DNA from: Streptomyces diastaticus subsp. diastaticus
Lineage (GTDB): Bacteria; Actinomycetota; Actinomycetes; Streptomycetales; Streptomycetaceae
DNA: 64,000 nucleotides
NCBI RefSeq assembly: GCF_011170125.1
Contig: NZ_BLLN01000005.1
Span: 2,356,001-2,420,000, forward strand
Direction of reading: 5' to 3'
Positions 48,166 to 55,954 of this stretch are shown here, piece after piece; position 1 is the first letter of the stretch; the number at the start of each line of letters is the position of its first letter. The notes under the pieces are model-generated. The model saw only the letters and a list, made by a program, of their open reading frames with translations, was not told the origin of the DNA and did no database searches. Position numbers and translations under genes: made by a program.

Positions 48166-51132
48166 ATGCAGATCCGGCTGACCGTCCTCGGACCTCCCGG
48201 CGGCCCCACCGCCCCACACGGCTGCGACCTCCTGGTCACCGCTCCCCCGGGCACCCCGCTCGCGGCCATCTCCGGCGCCCTCGCGCAAGCGGCGCAGGCC
48301 GGCGAGGGGCCCGTCGTCCTGTACGCGGGCGGGGACCGGCTCGACGTCCAGCGCTCCCTGCTCGGCGAACCGCCCCTGATCGACGGCGCCGTCCTCTCCC
48401 TGCACGGCCCGGGGCCCGCCCCGGTGCCGCCCGACGCCAGCACCCGGTTGCACGTCGTCTCCGGGCCGGACGCCGGGGGCGTCCACCTGCTGCACGGGGG
48501 CCGGGCCGGGGTCGGCAGGGCCGAGGACGCCGACATCGCCCTGGACGACCCGGACGTCTCCCGCGCCCACTGCGCCGTCACCGTCGTCCCCGACGGCCGG
48601 GTGCTGGTCGCCGACCTCGACTCGACCAACGGCACCACGGTGGACGGCGAGCCGGTCGGCCGCGAGTCCGTCCCGCTGGCCCCCGGAGCCCTGCTGCGCA
48701 TCGGCGAGTCCGGGCTGCGCCTCGCCGACGAGCCGCCGCCCGCCGTGCCCGCCACCGCCGACGGCGAGGGCCGCGTGCGGGTCCCCACCCCCGACGCCGG
48801 CCCCGTCGTCCCCTTCGCCCTGGGCGAGGCGGCACCGCCCGCCGCGCCCGCCCCGTCCACCGCCGTCGAGCGGCAACCGGACGAGGCGCCGGCGGCCCCC
48901 CGCCGACGCGGCGGCCTCGGGGCCTGGGCCCGGCGCTTCTCCGCGCCCCGCCCCACCGGCCCGGCCACGCCCGAGCCGGCCGCCCCGCCCGCGCCCACCC
49001 CCCGGCTCCCGGACGCCTGGCCGGACCCGGCCGCCCTGCTGCTCACCGCCCTCGGTCCGGGCCCGCGCCTGTGGGAGCGGGCACAGGGCCACCCCGAGAC
49101 GCTCACCGTCCGCCTCGGCACCGCCGACCGCTCCGCCGGTCCCGGCGCGGGCCCGCTACGGGCCGTGCCGGTCACGGTCAGCCTGCTGGAGGCCGGTTCG
49201 CTCGGCCTCGCCGGCCCCCGGCCGCGGCTGACGGGACTGGCCCGCGCCGTCCTCGCCCAGCTCACCGCCTTGCACGCGCCGGACCGGCTCGACCTGGTGC
49301 TGGTCTCCGCCGACCGCGCCCGGCCGGTGGAGACGCGGACCGCCGAGTGGTCCTGGCTGGGCTGGCTTCCGCACGTCCGCCCGGCCAGGGGCCAGGACTG
49401 CCGCCTGCTGCTGGCGCACGACCCCGAACAGGCCGCCGCCCGCACGGGCGAACTGCTGCGCCGCCTGGACGAGACCCTGCACGAGCAGGCCGCGCGCCGG
49501 GCCGCCGGAGGCTCGGTGGACGAGGCGGCCGGCGGCCCGTACACCGTGGTGGTGCTCGACGGTGATCCGGGGACTCCCGAGCTGCGGGAGGCGGCCGAGC
49601 GGCTCGCCGCCCAGGGTGCGGCGGCCGGGATCCACGTGCTGTGCCTCGCCGAGACCCCGCCCGCCTCGCCGACCTCACCGCTGACCGCCACCTTCGAGAC
49701 CGCCGCCGGGCAGAACCCGGCCTTCCGCTCCTGCGGGGCCGCCGCGCTGCTCACCGGCGACGTGGCCACCTCGCTGCGGCTGCTGCGGGTCGCCGGGGGC
49801 AGCCCGGTCGGGCAGGGCGTGCCCGCCACCGTCGACGCGGTCTCGCCCGCCTGGGCCGAGCGGTTCGCCCGCGCCCTCGCCCCGCTGCGCCCCGACACCC
49901 CCTCGGCCGAGCCGCACGCCCGGGTCACCGCCCCGCTGCCCCGCACCGCCCGCCTCCTCGACGAACTGGGCCTCGCCCGCGCCACCCCGGCCTCGCTGCT
50001 GGCCCGCTGGGCGGCCGCCGCCGACCACCCCGGCCCGCCGCTGGGGCCGCCGGGGTGCGTGCAGGCGGTGCTCGGGGCCGGGCGGCACGGGCCCGTCACC
50101 GTCGACCTGGCCGCCGACCAGGGCGCCCATCTGCTGATCGAGGGCCCGCCGGGCAGCGGGCGTACGGAACTGCTGCGCGCGCTCGCCGCCTCCCTCTGCG
50201 CGGCCGAGCGGCCCGAACGGCTGGGGCTGATCCTGCTCGACGGGGGTGACACGGGCGGGCCGGGTGCCGGGGAGGGGCTGCGGTCCTGTACGGAGCTGCC
50301 GCACGTCACCGCGCGCCTCGGCGCCCACGACCCGGGCGTCATGCGGGAATTCGCACAGACCCTGGCGGCCGAGCTGAAGCGTCGCGCCGAACTCCTCGCC
50401 CCCGCCGCGGCGCCCACCCCGTCGGTGCCCGCGCCCAGGGCGGACCGGACGACGGCGATAGCCCGCGACGGTGCCGCGGCCCGCCCCGGCACCGTCTCGC
50501 ACCGGGCGCTCACCGGGGAGACCCGGACCGCGCCCACGAGCATCCCCACGCAGCAGCACGCCGAGGTGGAGGCACCGCCGAGCCGCACCCTGCGGCTGCG
50601 CACCACGCCGGGGGCCGCGTCCGAACCGTCCGCCGCCGCGCCGCCGCCCCGGCTCGTCGTCCTCGTGGACGACCTCGACGCGCTCCTCGCCCCCGCGCTC
50701 GGCTCGCCGGGCAGGCCCTCGGCCGGGTCGGTGGTCCGGGCCCTGGAGGCGGTGGCCCGGGACGGCGAGCGCCTCGGCGTCCACCTGATCGCCACCACCG
50801 CCTCGATGGAGCGCGCCGCCGCCACCGAGCTGGCCCGCCGCGCCCTGCTGCGCGTCACCCTGGACACGCCCCTCGGCGGCCCGGAGGACCCGGCCCCCGG
50901 CCGCGGCACGCTGACCGCACCCGACTCCGAACTCCCCGTCCCCTTCCAGGCCGGCCGGGTCAGCGGCCGCATCCCCCGTACGGCCACCCTGAGGCCCACC
51001 GTGGTCGCCCTCGACTGGTCCCGCGCCGGCGACCCGCCCACCCGGCGCCCGGTGCGCGAACTGGGCAACGGACCGACCGACCTGGCCCTGCTGGCGAGCG
51101 CGCTGGAACGGGCGGCCTCCGGGGGCCGCTGA
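48166..51132 (+). CDS. FHA-domain/FtsK-SpoIIIE-like ATPase protein
   Basis: A 988-residue cytoplasmic protein. Residues 1-90 look ubiquitin/YukD-like (MQIRLTVLGPPG..DLLVTAPPGTPL); 95-170 are an FHA domain (GVGRAEDADIALDDPDVSRAHC, DLDSTNGTTVDGE) that binds phospho-Thr; from about 640 a FtsK/SpoIIIE-type ATPase follows, with a Walker A-like GPPGSGRTELL where Arg replaces the Lys (about 660-670) and Walker B LVVLVDDLDALL (about 835). The adjacent kinase genes pkaA/pkaB make it a likely phospho-dependent partner. Overall it recalls EccC of type VII secretion without the membrane helices. ATG 48166 chosen; the RBS (GAAGGGA) is about 15 nt away. Confidence 0.85.
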   Translation: MQIRLTVLGPPGGPTAPHGCDLLVTAPPGTPLAAISGALAQAAQAGEGPVVLYAGGDRLDVQRSLLGEPPLIDGAVLSLHGPGPAPVPPDASTRLHVVSGPDAGGVHLLHGGRAGVGRAEDADIALDDPDVSRAHCAVTVVPDGRVLVADLDSTNGTTVDGEPVGRESVPLAPGALLRIGESGLRLADEPPPAVPATADGEGRVRVPTPDAGPVVPFALGEAAPPAAPAPSTAVERQPDEAPAAPRRRGGLGAWARRFSAPRPTGPATPEPAAPPAPTPRLPDAWPDPAALLLTALGPGPRLWERAQGHPETLTVRLGTADRSAGPGAGPLRAVPVTVSLLEAGSLGLAGPRPRLTGLARAVLAQLTALHAPDRLDLVLVSADRARPVETRTAEWSWLGWLPHVRPARGQDCRLLLAHDPEQAAARTGELLRRLDETLHEQAARRAAGGSVDEAAGGPYTVVVLDGDPGTPELREAAERLAAQGAAAGIHVLCLAETPPASPTSPLTATFETAAGQNPAFRSCGAAALLTGDVATSLRLLRVAGGSPVGQGVPATVDAVSPAWAERFARALAPLRPDTPSAEPHARVTAPLPRTARLLDELGLARATPASLLARWAAAADHPGPPLGPPGCVQAVLGAGRHGPVTVDLAADQGAHLLIEGPPGSGRTELLRALAASLCAAERPERLGLILLDGGDTGGPGAGEGLRSCTELPHVTARLGAHDPGVMREFAQTLAAELKRRAELLAPAAAPTPSVPAPRADRTTAIARDGAAARPGTVSHRALTGETRTAPTSIPTQQHAEVEAPPSRTLRLRTTPGAASEPSAAAPPPRLVVLVDDLDALLAPALGSPGRPSAGSVVRALEAVARDGERLGVHLIATTASMERAAATELARRALLRVTLDTPLGGPEDPAPGRGTLTAPDSELPVPFQAGRVSGRIPRTATLRPTVVALDWSRAGDPPTRRPVRELGNGPTDLALLASALERAASGGR

Positions 51133-51239
51133 CGGCCCTTCGCGGGTGGCCCGCCCGGGTCCGGGCGGGCCGTGCCGGGGTCTGCGCCAAAAGGCCGCGG
51201 GGCGGCCGGAATCATCCCGCGCTGTCGCGCCCCGCGTCC

Positions 51240-51716
51240 ATGATGGCGCCCATGGCTGCCACGCTCGCGGTACTCTCCGTCCTCGCCACCGGCCTCTACG
51301 CCGGTTATCTCCTGGCCTTCCAGTCGGGCGTCATGCCCGCGCTGCGGGAGGCCGAGGACACCCAGTTCACCCAGGTCATGCGGAAGGTCAACGAGAAGGT
51401 GCCGGGGCCTGTGTTCCTGCTGCTCCTCCTCGGCTCCGTCGGTCTGCCCGCCGCCTCGCTCTGGGTGCCGCCCGCGGGGGCGACCGGCACCGACCGGGCG
51501 CTGACCGTGGCCGCGCTGGTCTGCGCCGTCCTCGGTCACGCGGTGACGGCCGTCGGCAACGTCCCGCTCAACAACGCGCTCGCCGCCGCCGCGGGCCCGG
51601 GCGGCGAACGGGCGGCCCGGACCGCCTTCGAGGGCCGGTGGAACACCCTCCACCGGGTGCGCACCCTGCTGGCCGTGGCGGCCGCGGTGCTGATGACGGT
51701 CGCGGTGGTGGGGTGA
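51240..51716 (+). CDS. DUF1772-family membrane protein
   Basis: A 158-residue protein with four membrane helices (TLAVLSVLATGLYAGYLLAF; GPVFLLLLLGSVGLPAASLW; ALTVAALVCAVLGHAVTAVG; LLAVAAAVLMTVAVVG) and the family motif VGNVPLNNAL..FEGRWNTLHRVR. DUF1772 includes anthrone-oxygenase-like enzymes, but most members are uncharacterised. Three Met codons (51240, 51243, 51252) compete as start and none has a ribosome binding site. Confidence 0.82.
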   Translation: MMAPMAATLAVLSVLATGLYAGYLLAFQSGVMPALREAEDTQFTQVMRKVNEKVPGPVFLLLLLGSVGLPAASLWVPPAGATGTDRALTVAALVCAVLGHAVTAVGNVPLNNALAAAAGPGGERAARTAFEGRWNTLHRVRTLLAVAAAVLMTVAVVG

Positions 51717-52038
51717 CGGGGCGGCGGCGGGCGACCGCCGGGGGCGCCGGGCGGTACCCGCCGGAGAGCGGTGCCATCGCGCAGAGAACCTCCTGAAAGG
51801 GGTGTTCCGTCCAGGGCGGCCGCGTTCGGCCGAAGACGGCCCGGAGCGCGCCGCAGGCGGCTCCGCGGTCCGCCGGGAACGGGCGGCCGGAGGCCGCTCG
51901 GGCGTTCCGCCCGGCGAGGCGGGAACCGGCGTCTCCCCCTTCCGGAGCGGGCCCCCGCCCCGGCGCGTCCGCGCCTCACCGCAGCTCCCCTTCCGGCGCC
52001 CGCGCGGCACGGCTGGGGCCCGCCCTCGCCACGACGAC

Positions 52039-52068
52039 TGACGGCACGTCACAAGCCGATCACATAAG
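52039..52068 (+). promoter_or_regulatory. Possible promoter of the second sugar importer
   Basis: TGACGG (52039-52044) and CATAAG (52063-52068) with an 18-bp spacer in an AT-richer stretch, about 115 bp before the solute-binding protein ATG. The rest of the 466-bp gap (51717-52182) shows no supported gene. Confidence 0.3.
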
Positions 52069-52182
52069 AGTATTGGCGCGGTCCGCCTCTTGCCGACCCC
52101 CGCCCGCCCGCGTAGACCGGAACACCACAATCGGCGGGCCCCGTCCGGGTCCGCCGGACGGAGCGATCAGAACGGGGAAGCC

Positions 52183-53517
52183 ATGAGTGGAGCTTCACGC
52201 ATCCGCAGGACGGCCGTGGTGGTGGCGGCTGCCGCCCTGACTCTCAGCGCGTGCGGCGGCTCGGGCGGCGACAGCGGCAAGGACGACGCGCCGAAGGCGA
52301 AGGGCCCCGACCTGAAGGGTCAGACCGTCTCCGTGGCCGCGGTGTGGAGCGGGCCGGAGAAGGACGCCTTCCGCAAGGTCCTGGACGCTTTCGAGGAGGC
52401 CACCGGCGCGAAGGTCACTCTGGTCCCGGCGCAGGACCCGATCATCGGCTTCCTGGAGTCGAAGGTGGCGGGCGGCGGCCAGCCCGACGTGGCGATGCTG
52501 CCGCAGGTGGGCGCGATCGAGCAGGCGGTGGCCAACGGCTGGGCGAAGCCGCTCGGCAAGGACGCGCAGGCGGCGCTCAAGGAGAACTACAGCGAGGGCT
52601 GGGCCGATCTGGGCTCCGTCGACGACACTCCGTACGGCGTGTACTTCAAGGCCGCCAACAAGTCTCTGGTCTGGTACAACACCTCCGTCTTCGAGAACGC
52701 GGGCGTCGAGGAGCCGAAGACCTGGGACGACTTCCTGAAGGCGGCGCAGACCGTCTTCGACTCGGGCGTCACCCCGGTCTCGGTGGCGGGCGCGGACGGC
52801 TGGACGCTCACCGACTGGTTCGAGAACGTCTACCTCTCGCAGGCCGGCCCCGAGAAGTACGACCAGTTGGCCGAGCACGAGATCAAGTGGACCGACCCCT
52901 CGGTGAAGGAGGCGCTGGAGACCCTGGCCGGCCTCTTCGGCAACAAGGACTACCTGGCGGGCGGCCAGAGCGGCGCCCTCCAGACGGAGTTCCCCGCCTC
53001 GGTGACGCAGACCTTCACCGGCGGCGACCAGCCCAAGGCCGGCATGGTCTTCGAGGGCGACTTCGTCTCCATCAACATCGGCCAGACCGACGCGGAGATC
53101 GGCACGGACGCCAAGGTCTTCCCGTTCCCCGCGGTCGGCGAGAACTCCCCCGCCGTGGTGGGCGGTGACGCGGCGGTGGCGCTGAAGGACAGCAAGGGCG
53201 CGCAGGCGCTGCTGACCTTCCTCGCCGGTCCCGAGAGCGCGGAGATCTGGGCGAAGGAGGGCGGGTTCATCTCGCCCAACAAGGCGGTGGACACCGCCGC
53301 GTACCCCAACGACGTGCAGCGGGACATCGCCGAGGCGCTGATCGCGGCCGGGGACGACATCCGCTTCGACATGTCGGACCAGGCACCGCAGGCGTTCGGC
53401 GGGACGCCCGGCAAGGGTGAGTGGAAGGCGCTCCAGGACTTCCTGAAGGACCCGGAGGACGTCGCGGGCACCCAGAAGGCCCTGGAGCGGGCCGCCGCCG
53501 CTGCCTACAAGGAGTGA
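52183..53517 (+). CDS. Sugar-binding lipoprotein of a second ABC importer
   Basis: A 444-residue family-1 solute-binding lipoprotein: signal RRTAVVVAAAALTLSAC with lipobox LSAC, Gly/Ser/Asp linker, then VSVAAVWSGPEKDAFRKVLDAFEEATGAKV, a start typical of alpha-glucoside/oligosaccharide binding proteins. ATG behind GGGGAAG. It is followed after 2 nt by the first permease. The ligand is not evident, and no glycoside hydrolase is linked. Confidence 0.93.
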   Translation: MSGASRIRRTAVVVAAAALTLSACGGSGGDSGKDDAPKAKGPDLKGQTVSVAAVWSGPEKDAFRKVLDAFEEATGAKVTLVPAQDPIIGFLESKVAGGGQPDVAMLPQVGAIEQAVANGWAKPLGKDAQAALKENYSEGWADLGSVDDTPYGVYFKAANKSLVWYNTSVFENAGVEEPKTWDDFLKAAQTVFDSGVTPVSVAGADGWTLTDWFENVYLSQAGPEKYDQLAEHEIKWTDPSVKEALETLAGLFGNKDYLAGGQSGALQTEFPASVTQTFTGGDQPKAGMVFEGDFVSINIGQTDAEIGTDAKVFPFPAVGENSPAVVGGDAAVALKDSKGAQALLTFLAGPESAEIWAKEGGFISPNKAVDTAAYPNDVQRDIAEALIAAGDDIRFDMSDQAPQAFGGTPGKGEWKALQDFLKDPEDVAGTQKALERAAAAAYKE

Positions 53518-53519
53518 GG

Positions 53520-54848
53520 ATGGCGGACGGGACGAAGCCCGGGGCGGCGGTGACCCCGCCGCCCCCGGCCCGCAAGCGGCGCCGCTGGACACCCGCGCTG
53601 TTCCTGCTCCCGGCGCTGGTGCTGCTGGGGGCGCTGGTGGTGTACCCGATCGGGTACTCGATGGTGCGCAGCCTGCTGGACAAGGCCGGTGAGTCGTTCG
53701 TCGGCGTGGACAACTACGCCACCCTGTTCACCGACGACTCCATCCGCACCGCGCTGGCCAACAACCTGATCTGGGTGGTGCTGGCGCCGACCGTCGCCAC
53801 GGCGCTCGGCCTGGTCTTCGCGGTGCTGACCGAGCGGGTCCGCTGGGGCACGGCGTTCAAGCTGGTCGTCTTCATGCCGATGGCCATCTCCATGCTGGCC
53901 TCCGGCATCATCTTCCGGCTGGTCTACGAGCAGGACCCGGACCGCGGCGTCGCCAACGCGGCGTGGGTCGCGGTCCACGACACCTTCAACGAGTCCTCCG
54001 CCTTCCCGAAGGCGCACCCGGGCCCGGAGTCACCGCTGGAGAAGAGCGAGGGCGGCTCCTTCACCACCCGGGAGCCGGTCCGCGCCGGTGAACCGGTGCT
54101 GCTGCCGCTGGTCGGCGTGGCCCCCGACAAGATGCCCGAGGACGCGGCCCCGGCCGCCGAGGCGAAGGCCGACCCGGGGCAGGTGACGGGCACCGCCTGG
54201 CAGGACTTCACCCGGGGCGGCGGCGGCACCCCGTCGGTGGTCGACCCGAAGGAGCTGGGCTATCCGGGCATCCGGGTGGAGGCGGTCAAGGACGGCCGGG
54301 TGGTCGCCGAGACCCGGGCGGGGCCCGACGGCACGTTCGCCCTGCCCGCCGAGGCCGACGGGGCGCAGTTGCGCTTCCCGGCGGACAACTTCCGGGAGCC
54401 GTACAACGGCGTGGACTGGCTCGGCCCGACGCTGGTGACCCTGTCGGTGATCAGCGCGTACGTGTGGATGTGGGCCGGGTTCGCCATGGTGCTGATCGCG
54501 GCCGGCCTCGCGGGCGTGCCGCGGGAGCTGCTGGAGGCGGCGCGGATCGACGGGGCCAACGAGTGGCAGGTCTTCCGGCGGATCACGGTGCCGATGCTGG
54601 CACCGGTGCTGGGGGTGGTGCTGGTGACGTTGATGATCAACGTGCTGAAGATCTTCGACCTCATCGTGGTGATCGCCCCGGGCTCCTCCCGGGACGACGC
54701 CAACGTGCTGGCGGTCCAGCTCTACGACTCGGCCTTCGGCGACCGGGACCTGGGAGTGGCGAGCGCCATCGCGGTGCTGCTCTTCCTGCTGGTGGTGCCG
54801 ATGATGGTGACCAATGTGCGGCGGCTGCGGAAGGAGGCACGGCGATGA
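53520..54848 (+). CDS. CUT1 permease with large extracellular insertion
   Basis: A 442-residue MalF-type permease: first helix WTPALFLLPALVLLGALVVYPIGYSM, EAA loop LLEAARIDGANEWQVFRRITVPML. Usual length is about 300. Between the helix ending GIIFRLVYEQ and the one starting LGPTLVTLSVISAYVWMW lie about 150 extra residues (150-297) ending in a beta-like segment (GIRVEAVKDGRVVAETRAGPDGTFALP), probably an extracellular domain of Ig/SdrD-B or carboxypeptidase-regulatory type. ATG 2 nt after the binding-protein stop, RBS AAGGAG; it overlaps the next permease as ATGA. Confidence 0.9.
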   Translation: MADGTKPGAAVTPPPPARKRRRWTPALFLLPALVLLGALVVYPIGYSMVRSLLDKAGESFVGVDNYATLFTDDSIRTALANNLIWVVLAPTVATALGLVFAVLTERVRWGTAFKLVVFMPMAISMLASGIIFRLVYEQDPDRGVANAAWVAVHDTFNESSAFPKAHPGPESPLEKSEGGSFTTREPVRAGEPVLLPLVGVAPDKMPEDAAPAAEAKADPGQVTGTAWQDFTRGGGGTPSVVDPKELGYPGIRVEAVKDGRVVAETRAGPDGTFALPAEADGAQLRFPADNFREPYNGVDWLGPTLVTLSVISAYVWMWAGFAMVLIAAGLAGVPRELLEAARIDGANEWQVFRRITVPMLAPVLGVVLVTLMINVLKIFDLIVVIAPGSSRDDANVLAVQLYDSAFGDRDLGVASAIAVLLFLLVVPMMVTNVRRLRKEARR

Positions 54849-55768
54849 GCGCGTCGACGACGGCGGCCCGGCCGGAGCCGGACGAGGCGGCGCCGAGCCG
54901 GCCGACGGGCCCCCGGCGGCCTTCGCCCGGGTCGCGGCTCGCGGCCCGGCTGAGCGGCGGCCTGGTGCAGTTCGCCCTGGTGGTGGTCGGCCTGTTCTGG
55001 CTGATGCCGACGGTCGGCCTGCTGCTCTCCTCGCTCCGGGCCCCCGGAGACATCGCGGAGAGCGGCTGGTGGACGGTGTTCACCGCCCCGGCGCAGCTGA
55101 CCCTGGAGAACTACCGGGGCGTGCTGGAGGACGGGGCGATCACCGGTTCGCTGCTCTCCACGGTGGCGATCACCGTCCCGGCGACGGTGCTGGTCATCGT
55201 GATCGGCTCACTCGCCGGGTACGCCTTCGCGTGGCTGGAGTTCCCGGGCCGCGACTGGTGGTTCGTCCTGGTGGTGGCACTGCTGGCGGTACCGGTGCAG
55301 GTGGCGCTGGTGCCGGTGTCGGAGCTGTTCGGCTGGGTCGGCCTCTTCGAGACGACGGCCGGGGTGGTCCTCTTCCACGTGGCGTTCGGCCTGCCGTTCG
55401 CGGTCTTCCTGATGCGGAACTTCTTCGCCCAGATCCCGAAGGAACTGATGGAGGCGGCCCGGCTGGACGGCGCGGGCGAGGTGCGGCTCTTCACCCGGGT
55501 GGTGCTGCCGCTGGGCGGCCCTGCCATCGCCTCGCTCGGCATCTTCCAGTTCCTGTGGGTGTGGAACGACATGCTGGTGGCGCTGGTCTTCGCCGACTCG
55601 GACAGCCCGCCGGTGACGGTCGCGCTCCAGCAGCAGGTACGCCAGTTCGGCAACAACATCGACATCCTCGCCCCCGGGGCGTTCCTGTCGATGATCATCC
55701 CGCTGGCGGTCTTCTTCGCCTTCCAGCGGCAGTTCGTCTCCGGCCTGATGTCGGGGGCGGTCAAGTAG
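54845..55768 (+). CDS. CUT1 permease (MalG type)
   Basis: A 307-residue membrane protein with helices from LSGGLVQFALVVVGLFWLMPTVGLLL onward and the EAA loop LMEAARLDGAGEVRLFTRVVLPLGG. Its ATG overlaps the preceding stop by 4 nt. It completes the importer; as in the first operon, the ATPase is missing and probably shared. Confidence 0.93.
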   Translation: MSASTTAARPEPDEAAPSRPTGPRRPSPGSRLAARLSGGLVQFALVVVGLFWLMPTVGLLLSSLRAPGDIAESGWWTVFTAPAQLTLENYRGVLEDGAITGSLLSTVAITVPATVLVIVIGSLAGYAFAWLEFPGRDWWFVLVVALLAVPVQVALVPVSELFGWVGLFETTAGVVLFHVAFGLPFAVFLMRNFFAQIPKELMEAARLDGAGEVRLFTRVVLPLGGPAIASLGIFQFLWVWNDMLVALVFADSDSPPVTVALQQQVRQFGNNIDILAPGAFLSMIIPLAVFFAFQRQFVSGLMSGAVK

Positions 55769-55787
55769 GCCCGTCACGGGTGGCGTT

Positions 55788-55825
55788 GGCGGGGTCGTCC
55801 GGTGGCAGCACCGGGCGGCCCCGCC
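55788..55825 (+). terminator. Terminator of the second sugar importer
   Basis: GGCGGGG..CCCCGCC with an inner CCGGTG/CACCGG stem, 20 bp after the last permease stop. Confidence 0.7.
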
Positions 55826-55954
55826 GTCCTTCGCGCACCTGTCCGTCACCCCGGCGTGTCCCCCGGATGCCGCATTCCGCGTAACCGTCACACCGGCGCG
55901 CGCGTTCTGGGGCGGTAAGCCCCGCCCCGAACCGCGTCGACCTCCGGATGTGCC

